From an uncultured Bacteroidota bacterium (GTDB taxonomy: Bacteria; Bacteroidota; Bacteroidia; Flavobacteriales; Flavobacteriaceae), in contig CACERG010000011.1 of NCBI GenBank assembly GCA_902561795.1, forward strand, positions 1 through 58,220: a stretch of DNA of 58,220 nucleotides. The letters run 5' to 3'. Below are positions 35,896-46,139 of this stretch, piece after piece (position 1 is the first letter of the stretch; every line of letters begins with the position of its first letter). The notes under the pieces are model-generated. The model saw only the letters and a list, made by a program, of their open reading frames with translations. It ran no database searches and was not told where the DNA came from. The position numbers and the translations under genes were made by a program.

Positions 35896-38800
35896 TTGGT
35901 TTTGGAATTAAAAAAAATAAAAAAAATCAAGTTATTACTAAGATTAGTTGCATTTGCGATGCTAATTCCCATTTCCTTTTTTTCTCAGACTGCAACGTAT
36001 TCCTCAACCTTAGATTTTAATGGCACATCGACATTTGTGGAAATACCTTCTTCTAATGATCTTAAGTTTGACTCAGATAAATTTACTCTAGAGGCATGGA
36101 TAAAAATTGAAAACCCTCCTCCCTCAGGTTCCTCATCTGGCAACAACACTGCTGCGAACCGCGATTACATTTTTTCCAAAAAAAACGATTGGAGTTTTTA
36201 TATAATTAATGTCAATGGCACGTCATACCTTGAAGGTAGATTTAGAAGAGATTGGTATGGAAACTGGCCTCAAGTAAGATCATCAACACCTCTTTCCTCT
36301 AATACATGGTATCATGTGGCATTCACAAATTCAAAGTCTAATGGAAGACTACGTCTATATATTAATGGAAGTCTGGATAATTCAGCAAATTGGACTTCAA
36401 GTGGACGTGGATTAACCTCAACAACAAATCCAATAGCAATTGGTTCTAGCATTTGGGATGGCAGCAATAATCCAAGTAATTTTTTTGACGGTAAAATTGG
36501 TGACGTTCGTTTTTGGGATTCTGAAAGAACTCAAAGTGAAATTAATTATAATACAAATTCCATATTAAATACCAACTCAAACCTTAAATTGTATTATAAA
36601 CTTAATGAGGGTCAGGGGACTACGATAAATGATAGTAGTGGTAATTCAATTACGGGTACTGTAAGAGGTAGTTATCAATGGCCAAATACTGATACTACAA
36701 CACCAACAGTTATTTTATCAGAGAGTGATAATAACAATCTTTTAGCAAATTCAGATGTGGTGACATTTACAGCTAATTTTTCTGAGACTATGACTCCTTC
36801 TCCCACAATAACTATCAGAGAAAATGATCAGCCTGTCACTTTTCATATTGCAGATTATAGTAGTAATCAGATTGGGATTAATGTGCAGAACAGGAGGTTT
36901 GATCAGTTGACTCGAAATTCAAATAGTATTGTTGGCTATACATTTGAAGTGGTTTCTTCTGGGGTGACCTATACTTTAACTTCATTAAATAATCAATCTC
37001 AGAGCTGGGTATATTTTTCTACTACTCCTGAATTTACTCCTGGTGCATCTGGGAGTAATGGAAATTTAGATGTTTTAATTAAAGGGAAAACTCTAATTAA
37101 CAATGCCTACATGACTCCAATCTCTGGTACTAATTCCTATACCTATAGCTATACTACCTCTACTGTTCTAAATTCAATATCTGCAACCGTATCTGGTCAA
37201 GATCTAAGTGGAAATAGCTATTCTGGCACAGAGAGTATAACTCTAAGCGTAGACAATGTAAATCCATTGGTATATGGATTCTCGTCTACTGACCAGGACT
37301 ATATCACTACAAGTTCAGGGACAGTTACATACACCGTAAGATTTTCAGAGGATATGGAATCAAGCCCTCAGCTAAACATAGTTGGAATTTCACCACTAAA
37401 TTATAGTCAGACTGTTTCATTGACTTACGTAAGTACAAACAATAGCAACGGAGACTCAACTTGGACTTATGGATGGTCTCCACCAGCTTTAATTACCTCA
37501 GGAACTGTATCTATTTCTATCACTGGTAATGATTTAGCGGGTAACCCATACAATGCCCAGATTGAAAATGTAATTGCCCTAAAGCATAAAAGATTACAGA
37601 TCGACAATGTTCAACCTACTGTAAGTTTAACTACTACGGTTAGTGGTACTGCCGTTGCACAATCAAACAATGTAACAATAACAGCGCAGTTTAGTGAGCC
37701 AATGACAGAATCGCCAACTATTTCTATTTCAGGTCAAATTTCAAATGCTACGATGTCGTTAGTCTCAACGAATACATTAATAAGAAGAGCAGCACAGCTT
37801 TCGCTTAGTGATTATGGTTACAATATGATTGCGGTTGGAAGTCGAGATTGGGACGATATATTGGGAGCAAATGTTCAGTCAGGAGATTTACTTAATTATT
37901 ATCTTGAGATAGATGGCGTGGATTATCAGGTAAGTGAAATAAAATTAGGCAGTAAAACGGCTTCTGATTTTTGGTGGTATTTTGCTACAACCCCAGAATA
38001 TACACCTGGATATAGTGCAGGGGAGACTACCTATTTCGTAATTAAATCACCCAATTACCAAACTGAACTGTCCAATTGGCAATACTCTTGGACTGTATCA
38101 TCAACATCTAGCAGCCCTACAATAACTGTTTCGGGCACAGACCTTGCAAGCAATTCAATATCAGGGACGGTAAGTCTTTCTTATAATCTAGATAATCAAA
38201 GACCTTATATTATTTCTACAACAATATCTAACAGTCTTAGTCCAGGACGCATAAGCGCAACTGAGACTAATACAATAACTGTTGTTTTTAATGAGCCAAT
38301 TAATGCTGAAAGTTTTACCGCCTCAGATGCTACCATAACACCATCAGGTATTTTCACAATTACAGAAGATGGTTCTGCAGATGATATAACATTTAATGGA
38401 TTTATTTCTGCAAATGGTTTTTACTCAGGTGTTGTTACTCTCACAATTGCAGAAAATGTTTTAGTTGACCTTGCAGGTAATTCAAATTTGGCCTCATCAA
38501 CAACTTTTCAGTTTGATAATGTATCCCCTACGGTTACTCTTATAAGTTCGGATAGTGATAATATTCTTTCACCTTCTTCTAATGTTACAATTACAGCTAT
38601 ATTTTCGGAGTCAATGAGTGCAACCCCAACTATATCATTAACTGGTATAGGAGCAAATATTAGTATGTCAGTTGGAAGCGACAATAAAATATGGGAGTAT
38701 AATTTCAATACGAGCTCCTCAACTTCCTCAATCACAGCCACCATATCGGGAACGGATTTATACGGTAATCCTTACTCAGGAACAGAAAGTTTAACGTTAA

Positions 38801-41800
38801 CTATTGACAATAGGACATATCAAATTTCAGGGGCTACAATAAATCAAAAAAATTCAGTAGTAAGTATCACTTTTGATGAAGAAGTTTTCACGGAAATATT
38901 AAATGGCTTGGCTACTAATACTTTAACAACTTCTGATTTTTCACTTTCAATATCAGGTGGATCAGGAATAAGTTTAACAAGCACGAATCCATCTAGTATT
39001 TCAAAGATAGGGAGCAGCACCTATAATTTAGATATTTCTTTTTCAGGCTATGCTGTTGGTACTGAAACCTTAACTATTTCAATACCTCAAAACAATATTT
39101 ATGATAAAGTTGGTAATTCTACTGCTCTTTCCAAAAGTATAAGTTTAAACAGCAACTTATTATTTGATTATGACATTTCCAATACAAACTCATACAATGG
39201 ACAAGCAACATCAAATAATAATAAAACTGTAAATGACTTAAGCGGAAATGGTAATCATGGAGAAATAACGAACATAGGGAATGTTTATTATGACACTAAT
39301 CAAAATGCAATGTTCTTTAATGGTATTACCGCAAGAGATGGAGGGATTGCTATATCAAATCTAAATTATGTTAGTGGTGGTTCAGATAAAATTGAGGAGT
39401 TAACAATTTTTGCTAAAATAAAAGTTGATTCAAGACCAACTACAGACAGAGCTTCTCATGACGAAAGAATAGTTCTTTCCTTTGACAGATCTTCTGTTTT
39501 CCGTTTTTCGGTTGGCTCTGACACGAACACTTCTGCTAAAGGGAAGTTAGCTTTTCATTTTACAAATTCCGACGCTACCTTTGATACACATGCTGTTAAC
39601 ACCACTGATCTTAGAGATAATCAGTGGCATAATGTCGCTGTTACTTTCAAAGCTAACCAGTCAGGGGGACTAAAATACTATATTGATGGAAATCTAGTTT
39701 ATACTCATTCAGGTACTTTTGCCCCAATATCTAATGGTAGTGAAAGTGAGACACCGCGCTTTGGTTATGTCGGTAATGGTTCAGAGGCAACTAGTTTTAA
39801 AGGGACAGCTACTCCCCAACACCTTTTCTTTGGGCACATTCAATCAATTAAATATTACAATAAAGTTTTAGAATCTTCCCAATTAAATGGTCTAGATACA
39901 AATGCACCAACTGTAACACTAAGTGATAATATTTCGTCAAACTATATAAATGGGTCTGAGACTTTAAGAATAATTTCAACTTTTAATGAAGCCATGTCTT
40001 CAAGTCCAAAGATTTCAATTAGTGGGCAGGTAAGTAACCTTACTATGACCTCTTCAACTACATCGGTTTGGTATTATGATTGGAATGTTCCAGATTCATT
40101 TAATGGAGAGGTAACAGCAACAGTAACTGGAACAGATTTGGCTGGAAACTCTTACTCTGGAACAGATAGTATTACTTATATAATTGATAATACGCACCCA
40201 ACCGTATTACTTTCAGATACAAATTCAGGTAATATAATTACAAACAGTAATCAAGTTACTATTACTGCAACTTTTAATGAGCCAATGACAGTCACTCCAA
40301 CAATTAGTATTGCTAATGTAATAACGAATGCAGTAATGTCTCCAACTTCCTCAGCCAGTGTTTGGACTTATCCTTGGGTAGTTTCAACTACTTATAATGG
40401 AATCGTAACAGCTACCGTTTCGGGAACAGACTTGGCTAGAAATTCCTATTCAGGTGGAGACAGTTTATCTTTTAATCTTGACACCAAAGCACCCGAAATA
40501 GTTTCATTGTCAATTAATAATTTAAATAACCAGCTTATTCTCAATTTTTCAGAGCGATCAACCTTGCATAATTTGTCTAGTAATAGTTTTACAGTTACTA
40601 ACACATCAGACTATTTTAATATTGGTGTTACAAGTGGAACGGCAACTATTACAGTAAACAGCATGACTTATAATGCAGACACTGACAATACCAAATATGT
40701 ATTTGGAATTAACGTTAATGGAACACCAAATGGTTTTGAAGTTATTACAATCACACCAAAAACAAATAAAGTTTTAGACGCTATTGGTAATTATTCTTTA
40801 ACTTCTCAAAGCTCTAATACTGTAAACTTAAATAACACTCTACCTGTTATTTCTAGTTTAGAAATCAATGAAGCTAATACCCAAGCAGTAATAACTTTTA
40901 GTGAGCCCGTTTACAATAACGTATCTGGGTCAGGAGCTTTGCAGTCGAGCGATTTTCAATTAAGCTTATCCTCTGGAAGTGCCAATCTTTCAAATACAAT
41001 ACCCATCTCGGTAACAAGCAGTGGAACTCTGAGATATATTTTAGGCCTCTCTTTCCAAGGTTTAGCTTCAGGACAAGAAATTTTAACTATCAGCCCTGTT
41101 TCAAATTCAATTTTTGACAGTAAAGGGGGCCAGGTCAACCTATCATTATCGCAAAGTAATACAATAACTTTAAATGATAAAGCAAGTCCAAAGATAACAG
41201 GTGTTTCAATAGGTGGCTCGAACGAGTTTATAGATATTCAATTTAGTGAAGGGGTTTACGGTAATGCTTCTTCAAATGCTCCAATTTTAGCATCAAGTCT
41301 TGGCGTGTCACAAATTGCAGGAGGTATTGTTACTTTGAATATTTCACAAATTACTAATACATCAGGTGGGCAATTGTCTGGAGGAGAAAATATAATAAGA
41401 GCGGTGTTAACTCAATCAATAGATGTTAGTAATACATTGGACCTTGGATCAGTTGGAGATCAAGTTTTTCAAGTTCTTATAACAAATGCAAATATTTATG
41501 ACATTTCAACAAATCAAGTTTCACCGACACAAAGATTAAATTATATCAGCTCTAACACTACAAATCCAGTCATACCCACATCTCCTAATATATTTAGATT
41601 AAGTGAGCCTATAAAGGTAAACCCACCACCAATTTTAATTACAAGGGTAATAAGATTTAAAGAAAGTCCAGAAAATGGAAAACTTGTGGCTGAACTTAAA
41701 GCCTTTGATCCTGAGGGAGAAAGTTTTACATTTCTTAATCAAAGTGATCTTTTTGATGGCATTCTTCAAATAGATGGACAAGGGAAAATAAATATAATTG

Positions 41801-43569
41801 AAGGTGTAAACCTTAAATATGATTCTGACTATAATGCAGCAGAATTTAAATTTATTTTAAAAGATATTGAAAATGAAGTCGAGTACTCGGTATTAATTAT
41901 CATACAGAAAACTAATCCCGAGATAAAAATCGATTATCTTAAAGTAGATGAAAATGCACCGGTAGGAACAGTTGTAGCTAAAGTAAAATTTAAAGATCCA
42001 CTTAATCCATCTGAAATAATTCCAATTAAATTTCAAAGCTCTGACGGCTATCTTGAATTTAACGGTGAAGAAATCCTGACAACAAGAGAATTAGATTATG
42101 AAACCCTGACGGAGCATTGTTTTAATATAGAGGCTGTTGGCTCCCCAAAAGAAGATTTATCTGATGAAAGATATATTACTACTCTAGAAGAGTGCTTCCA
42201 AGTGATAGACTTACCTAATCAAAAATCTGAAAGAAAATTCTTTATCTCGATTTTTGGTCTTCCAAATAATTCGAGTTCTTCAAAAGTTGATCACAGAAGA
42301 TATTTTAATCCGCATAATAAAAATGTTGGTAAATGGAAAGTAAAAAAGAGAATCAAGGGTGGTGCTGATGCTGATAAATTTACAATTAGAACTGCATCGA
42401 AAGGCGAACAGAAAAACAGTCAGTATAATGAAGAGGAGACAGAAGATTACTTAGAGTTTATAAAAACACCTGTATTTAGCCCTCCTGGAGATGCAAACCA
42501 AGATAACATTTACGAAGTGGAGGTTGAATACATAAATACTGCGGATGGAGAACCTGAAGTACCGATTGGTGTAACCCAAACTAATATTCAGGTGCCTGAA
42601 GGAGGTAAAAAAGCAATAGAATTACAAGCAAGACCAGCCCTGCCGACAGATGATACAGATGGTGATGGTATTTTTGATATTTATGATAATAGCCCATTAG
42701 TATATAATGCTGATCAGACTGATGAAGATGGTGACGGCGTTGGAGATGTTTCTGATGATTTTGATCATGATGGAGTTTGGAACCCATTTGATACATGTCC
42801 TGATACACCATTAGGTGAAGTAGTAAATTTAAGTGGTTGTTTGATTTATTATGTTCCATCAAATAATTTCAGCCTCTCTAAAATTGAAAAGTGTGCTGGT
42901 GAAAACTCGATTCGATTAGATGTTCTAGACTCTGCAATTACCTATAATATTTCGGTAAGTGGAGCTGTAAACAAAACTGAAAGTTTTACCGGCAACACTT
43001 GGAGTTTAGATAAACTCTCCGGGGGTACGTATTCAGTATGTGTAAATATTGAAGGGGTTAGCTATTTAGAATTTGAAAGATGTTTTGAACTAACTATTTC
43101 TGATCCAAAACCGCTTGTTGTTAATGGAATTTTTGATAAATCAAATCAAACTGTTACTTATGACTTAAGTGGTGGCGATGTCTATAATATTTCTCATAAT
43201 GGTAAAACAACTCAAACTCAAAGCAGTAAGTATACCATATCATTAAACAAAGGTTTAAATAAAATTAAAATTTCAACTGGGGTTGAATGTCAAGGACTAT
43301 ATGAAGATAATTACCTTAATTCTTATGAAGTTAAATATGCACCAAATCCAATAGAAAATTATTTAGATCTTTATTTTGGAGGCAATGATGATTTTATTGA
43401 AATGGGTATTTACTCAGTAAATGGGCAACTGATTGATATTAAAAATATTAATCTTCCCTTTTACACTAGAAACTATCGCCTAGAAACATCAAATTATAAA
43501 CAAGGAGTTTACATAATTAAAATAAGTGGAGCTACAATAGACCAGTCTATACAAGTGATAAAAAAATAA
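35896..43569 (+). CDS. giant LamG/Ig-like/cadherin-like adhesin with type IX secretion C-terminal domain (2557 aa)
   Basis: This is a secreted surface protein. The signal peptide is Lys-rich then hydrophobic (LLLRLVAFAMLIPISFFSQ), and the TTG start is chosen because the first ATG falls inside that core. Two LamG-like domains lie at about 33-245 and 1085-1330. About eleven Ig-like repeats with signatures such as ATVTGTDLAGNSYSGT fill 265-1085 and 1330-1900. Two cadherin-like segments follow to about 2100, then acidic thrombospondin type 3 calcium repeats at about 2250-2312 (DTDGDGIFDIYD). The type IX sorting domain (YAPNPIENYLDLYF to the C-terminal QVIKK) starts near 2476. Adhesion to surfaces or polysaccharides is likely, but the ligand is unknown. 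Base use is less AT-rich than in the neighbours, as in many repeat adhesins. A lipoprotein gene follows one base later. Confidence 0.88.
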   Translation: MVLELKKIKKIKLLLRLVAFAMLIPISFFSQTATYSSTLDFNGTSTFVEIPSSNDLKFDSDKFTLEAWIKIENPPPSGSSSGNNTAANRDYIFSKKNDWSFYIINVNGTSYLEGRFRRDWYGNWPQVRSSTPLSSNTWYHVAFTNSKSNGRLRLYINGSLDNSANWTSSGRGLTSTTNPIAIGSSIWDGSNNPSNFFDGKIGDVRFWDSERTQSEINYNTNSILNTNSNLKLYYKLNEGQGTTINDSSGNSITGTVRGSYQWPNTDTTTPTVILSESDNNNLLANSDVVTFTANFSETMTPSPTITIRENDQPVTFHIADYSSNQIGINVQNRRFDQLTRNSNSIVGYTFEVVSSGVTYTLTSLNNQSQSWVYFSTTPEFTPGASGSNGNLDVLIKGKTLINNAYMTPISGTNSYTYSYTTSTVLNSISATVSGQDLSGNSYSGTESITLSVDNVNPLVYGFSSTDQDYITTSSGTVTYTVRFSEDMESSPQLNIVGISPLNYSQTVSLTYVSTNNSNGDSTWTYGWSPPALITSGTVSISITGNDLAGNPYNAQIENVIALKHKRLQIDNVQPTVSLTTTVSGTAVAQSNNVTITAQFSEPMTESPTISISGQISNATMSLVSTNTLIRRAAQLSLSDYGYNMIAVGSRDWDDILGANVQSGDLLNYYLEIDGVDYQVSEIKLGSKTASDFWWYFATTPEYTPGYSAGETTYFVIKSPNYQTELSNWQYSWTVSSTSSSPTITVSGTDLASNSISGTVSLSYNLDNQRPYIISTTISNSLSPGRISATETNTITVVFNEPINAESFTASDATITPSGIFTITEDGSADDITFNGFISANGFYSGVVTLTIAENVLVDLAGNSNLASSTTFQFDNVSPTVTLISSDSDNILSPSSNVTITAIFSESMSATPTISLTGIGANISMSVGSDNKIWEYNFNTSSSTSSITATISGTDLYGNPYSGTESLTLTIDNRTYQISGATINQKNSVVSITFDEEVFTEILNGLATNTLTTSDFSLSISGGSGISLTSTNPSSISKIGSSTYNLDISFSGYAVGTETLTISIPQNNIYDKVGNSTALSKSISLNSNLLFDYDISNTNSYNGQATSNNNKTVNDLSGNGNHGEITNIGNVYYDTNQNAMFFNGITARDGGIAISNLNYVSGGSDKIEELTIFAKIKVDSRPTTDRASHDERIVLSFDRSSVFRFSVGSDTNTSAKGKLAFHFTNSDATFDTHAVNTTDLRDNQWHNVAVTFKANQSGGLKYYIDGNLVYTHSGTFAPISNGSESETPRFGYVGNGSEATSFKGTATPQHLFFGHIQSIKYYNKVLESSQLNGLDTNAPTVTLSDNISSNYINGSETLRIISTFNEAMSSSPKISISGQVSNLTMTSSTTSVWYYDWNVPDSFNGEVTATVTGTDLAGNSYSGTDSITYIIDNTHPTVLLSDTNSGNIITNSNQVTITATFNEPMTVTPTISIANVITNAVMSPTSSASVWTYPWVVSTTYNGIVTATVSGTDLARNSYSGGDSLSFNLDTKAPEIVSLSINNLNNQLILNFSERSTLHNLSSNSFTVTNTSDYFNIGVTSGTATITVNSMTYNADTDNTKYVFGINVNGTPNGFEVITITPKTNKVLDAIGNYSLTSQSSNTVNLNNTLPVISSLEINEANTQAVITFSEPVYNNVSGSGALQSSDFQLSLSSGSANLSNTIPISVTSSGTLRYILGLSFQGLASGQEILTISPVSNSIFDSKGGQVNLSLSQSNTITLNDKASPKITGVSIGGSNEFIDIQFSEGVYGNASSNAPILASSLGVSQIAGGIVTLNISQITNTSGGQLSGGENIIRAVLTQSIDVSNTLDLGSVGDQVFQVLITNANIYDISTNQVSPTQRLNYISSNTTNPVIPTSPNIFRLSEPIKVNPPPILITRVIRFKESPENGKLVAELKAFDPEGESFTFLNQSDLFDGILQIDGQGKINIIEGVNLKYDSDYNAAEFKFILKDIENEVEYSVLIIIQKTNPEIKIDYLKVDENAPVGTVVAKVKFKDPLNPSEIIPIKFQSSDGYLEFNGEEILTTRELDYETLTEHCFNIEAVGSPKEDLSDERYITTLEECFQVIDLPNQKSERKFFISIFGLPNNSSSSKVDHRRYFNPHNKNVGKWKVKKRIKGGADADKFTIRTASKGEQKNSQYNEEETEDYLEFIKTPVFSPPGDANQDNIYEVEVEYINTADGEPEVPIGVTQTNIQVPEGGKKAIELQARPALPTDDTDGDGIFDIYDNSPLVYNADQTDEDGDGVGDVSDDFDHDGVWNPFDTCPDTPLGEVVNLSGCLIYYVPSNNFSLSKIEKCAGENSIRLDVLDSAITYNISVSGAVNKTESFTGNTWSLDKLSGGTYSVCVNIEGVSYLEFERCFELTISDPKPLVVNGIFDKSNQTVTYDLSGGDVYNISHNGKTTQTQSSKYTISLNKGLNKIKISTGVECQGLYEDNYLNSYEVKYAPNPIENYLDLYFGGNDDFIEMGIYSVNGQLIDIKNINLPFYTRNYRLETSNYKQGVYIIKISGATIDQSIQVIKK

Positions 43570-43570
43570 A

Positions 43571-44281
43571 ATGAAAAAAGAGAAAATATTTTTTGGGATT
43601 TTAATGTTAATATTTTTGAGCTGCTCAACAGATTCTGAACCTGAACCAGAACCTGAAATTTTAAATCCCATGGCACCAAGTCTATTGTTCCCAGAAAATA
43701 ATGAAGCCTGTCTTGACGGGACATCAATTAATGATACTCAAAGTAGTGTTGACTTTTCATGGACAAATGCACAGAACGCATTTTCCTATGAAATAATAAT
43801 TACAAATTTATTAACTCAAACAAAAGAAACGTTTACAAGTAATGTAAACCAAACTACAATAACACTTATTAAGGCAGAACCTTATAGTTGGAAAGTTAAA
43901 AGTATTGGAGGTTTAGGTTCAACTCCTTCCGAAAGCGAGCAATGGAAATTTTATTTAGCAGGAGATGCAATTGTAAATTATGCACCATTCCCAGCCGAAT
44001 TAATATTTCCAAGATCTGGTAAAAACGTAACACCTGGAGTTAACAATCTTATTACCCTTTCTTGGACAACATCTGACGTAGATGGAGACCTTTTAAAATT
44101 TGAAGTTTATCTAGATGATAATGACGCTTCAACACTAATTGAATCCATTGACTACAACGCAGAAAACACCTCACTCGAAATAGAGGTCCAAAACAACACA
44201 AAATATTACTGGAAAATTATTTCTATAGATGCAAACGGGAATCAGTCAAATTCGGGTGTATATGCGTTTAGGACAAATTGA
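43571..44281 (+). CDS. lipoprotein with two fibronectin/Ig-like domains
   Basis: The 236-residue protein has a clear lipoprotein signal (FFGILMLIFLSCS, Cys18) followed by an acidic EPEPEPE linker. Two beta-sandwich, fibronectin type III-like domains follow. The first (about 36-135) contains VDFSWTNAQNAFSYEI and YSWKVKSIGG. The second (about 140-236) contains ITLSWTTSDVDGDLLKFEVY and YYWKIISIDANGNQS. The domain type is recognised, but no specific function is known. It starts one base after the giant adhesin gene stops, so it is almost surely co-transcribed and may anchor or assist that protein at the cell surface. Confidence 0.78.
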   Translation: MKKEKIFFGILMLIFLSCSTDSEPEPEPEILNPMAPSLLFPENNEACLDGTSINDTQSSVDFSWTNAQNAFSYEIIITNLLTQTKETFTSNVNQTTITLIKAEPYSWKVKSIGGLGSTPSESEQWKFYLAGDAIVNYAPFPAELIFPRSGKNVTPGVNNLITLSWTTSDVDGDLLKFEVYLDDNDASTLIESIDYNAENTSLEIEVQNNTKYYWKIISIDANGNQSNSGVYAFRTN

Positions 44282-44291
44282 TATTAATTGA

Positions 44292-44801
44292 CTAAATAAA
44301 TAGAATAATAATTGTCATAATTACTCCAGCTAAAGAGAATATAATTCCTTTTTTAAAGACAGTAGTACTTGGGAGGAACATCCAAAAAGATGAAACTACG
44401 AAAAACATCAAAGACGCTCCAAAAAAAATATTTAGCCAATAAATTGGACTCTGGGTTGTTGCTTTGTGGAGACTCTGCATTTTTTTCAGGACATAGGGGA
44501 CTTCCTTTTTTAAATATGTAGTTTCTCCAGTCAACTTGTTATATTGACCATCATTAAAATAAAAAATATTGTCCTGTGAATTTGTAAATCTAAGATTTCT
44601 TATTTTAAGATTTTTACCCAGTTCATTTTCATTTAACTGAGGTCTAAGTTGGGTTTTCACCTCAGTCACTTTTTTAAAAGTATCGGTTCTTCTAAAAATA
44701 AGGGTGATTCCACTTACAGAATAAACTGCCATTATTCCTACTAGGTAAAATCCAAGGTAGCGATGAATTATTCTAAAATAAACACCTGCTTTTTTTTCCA
44801 T
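44292..44801 (-). CDS. PepSY-associated TM-type membrane protein (short form)
   Basis: The 169-residue protein has three hydrophobic helices: about 12-35 (HRYLGFYLVGIMAVYSVSG), 122-142 and 148-168. A soluble loop of about 85 residues lies between the first two. The N-terminal FRIIHRYLGFYLVGIMAVYSVSGI is typical of PepSY-associated TM proteins, which are often linked to iron uptake or reductase activity. LHKATTQSPIYWLNIFFG fits the second half of that family. It is shorter than the usual multi-helix members, so it may represent a reduced form. It converges on the lipoprotein gene with a 10-base gap. The function is uncertain. Confidence 0.65.
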   Translation of the reverse strand: MEKKAGVYFRIIHRYLGFYLVGIMAVYSVSGITLIFRRTDTFKKVTEVKTQLRPQLNENELGKNLKIRNLRFTNSQDNIFYFNDGQYNKLTGETTYLKKEVPYVLKKMQSLHKATTQSPIYWLNIFFGASLMFFVVSSFWMFLPSTTVFKKGIIFSLAGVIMTIIILFI

Positions 44802-44904
44802 TTGTATTGACTATTTTTCACTTATAGAAAGATGCACAAAAGTAAAATCAATATAATTACTAAACAATTTAATTTAGAATTAATTTAAATAAGTTAAAGA
44901 GCTA

Positions 44905-45900
44905 TTAATTTGTGTTAGTTTTTAGGTATTCATCACGGATCATTTTAGCAGTCATATAATCCTTTTTGTGACTCCATCCTGGAGGATAAAAAATGTAACG
45001 TAGCTTATTGAGAATACCCGGTGCAGTAGTAACATCTTTTACTAGATGAATTATTTCACCAAAATAGACTTGAATAAAACTACCCGAATTAATTTGACGA
45101 GTGATACCATAATCAATTTCCATATTTATGTCCTCTTCTTGATAGGTTCCAAAAATTCGATCCCATATGTTTAAAAGGTTGCAATAATTAGTATCAAGAT
45201 ACAATGAGTTTCTTGCATGGTGAACCCTGTGATGAGATGGAGTTAGAATGATTTTATTTAAAAAACCAAAACGAGCATCTTTTACAAGATTCTCACCCAC
45301 GTGGATAAAAGCACCATAAGTTCCATCAATAAACATAATTGTAAAAAGCATCACGGGATTTACTCCCATTAAGATACATATTGAGGTTCTAATAAAATCT
45401 GCATAAGGTGCTTCTAAGAAAAAATGTGCATGAGAGACACTCAAATTCATTTCTTCAGGGCTATGGTGTGTAGCATGTAGACACCAAAATAGTCTAACCT
45501 TGTGGGCTAAGAAATGATATATAAAATGAGCAAATTCCCAAACGATATAACTATATATAAACCAATACCATGTAAAAGAGGTTTCTAAAATTGAATAAGG
45601 CTGAAGAAAACCGATGCAAAAGGCCACCATACCAATAGCAATGAATCTTCCTATTATCCTATTAAATAGATAAATCAAGAAAATAACCTTATAAACTTTT
45701 GTTTGCGGTTTTTTATATGCAAAACCCAAAAAAAGTTCTAGAAAAATTAATAGTGGTACAATTGGTAATATAAGCGCTACTATTCCATCGTAAGTCAAAA
45801 ACGTAGCATAATCTTGATCTTTTAAAATATCGAGGAACCGAGTTATTCCGAAAAAACCAATAATTTCATTCCAAATTGATTTTAGCATAGACATTATCAT
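44905..45900 (-). CDS. sterol desaturase / fatty acid hydroxylase superfamily protein
   Basis: The 331-residue integral membrane protein has several hydrophobic helices in its first 125 residues. It carries the three di-iron histidine clusters of the fatty acid hydroxylase superfamily: HFIYH around 125-129, HATHH at 142-146 and HHRVHH near 235. The superfamily inserts oxygen into lipids or sterols using a di-iron centre; the substrate here is unknown. It is too long and wrongly arranged for the beta-carotene hydroxylase CrtZ, although the carotenoid cluster makes that an obvious question. It is divergent from the RND efflux operon across 239 bases that hold an inverted repeat. Confidence 0.88.
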   Translation of the reverse strand: MIMSMLKSIWNEIIGFFGITRFLDILKDQDYATFLTYDGIVALILPIVPLLIFLELFLGFAYKKPQTKVYKVIFLIYLFNRIIGRFIAIGMVAFCIGFLQPYSILETSFTWYWFIYSYIVWEFAHFIYHFLAHKVRLFWCLHATHHSPEEMNLSVSHAHFFLEAPYADFIRTSICILMGVNPVMLFTIMFIDGTYGAFIHVGENLVKDARFGFLNKIILTPSHHRVHHARNSLYLDTNYCNLLNIWDRIFGTYQEEDINMEIDYGITRQINSGSFIQVYFGEIIHLVKDVTTAPGILNKLRYIFYPPGWSHKKDYMTAKMIRDEYLKTNTN

Positions 45901-45980
45901 ATAATTTTTACCAAAATAAAATTAATTAACCTCTGATTAAAATTTCTTTTAAATAAAAGTTGAAATTTATTGCCTATAAC

Positions 45981-46003
45981 ATAACCTAATTATGATAGGT
46001 TAT
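45981..46003. promoter_or_regulatory. operator-like inverted repeat upstream of the RND efflux operon
   Basis: ATAACCTA (45981-45988) and TAGGTTAT (45996-46003) form a perfect 8-base inverted repeat with a 7-base spacer in the divergent region between the sterol-desaturase-like gene and the RND adaptor gene. The symmetry suggests a dimeric repressor site. The loop is short and no T-run follows, which argues against a terminator. Confidence 0.4.
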
Positions 46004-46139
46004 TTCAAAATTTAATTATAGTTTCGCAAAAAATTTGTTAAACAAACAAGACTAAAATTTTCTAATGTGATAATTAAAAGTGAAAACGTTTAATTTTTTA
46101 CGGTAATATTAGAGGATTTTATACATAATAATTAAACTA

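Noticed and set aside
36700-41560. Repeats in the adhesin gene taken as a CRISPR or satellite array
   Set aside because: They are diverged protein-domain repeats of about 100 codons in one continuous reading frame, with no identical short repeats or spacers.
42581-42862. His-rich open frame on the minus strand inside the adhesin gene
   Set aside because: It is the complement of the Asp-rich calcium repeats (GAT read as ATC/CAT), a composition shadow.
35575-44281. Genomic island inserted at tRNA-Asp
   Set aside because: No integrase and no repeat of the tRNA 3' end were found in the window; the position alone is not enough.
44905-45900. Possible beta-carotene hydroxylase (CrtZ) completing the pigment pathway
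   Set aside because: The histidine clusters fit the superfamily, but the protein is 331 residues with helices and loops of the sterol-desaturase type; CrtZ is about half that size.
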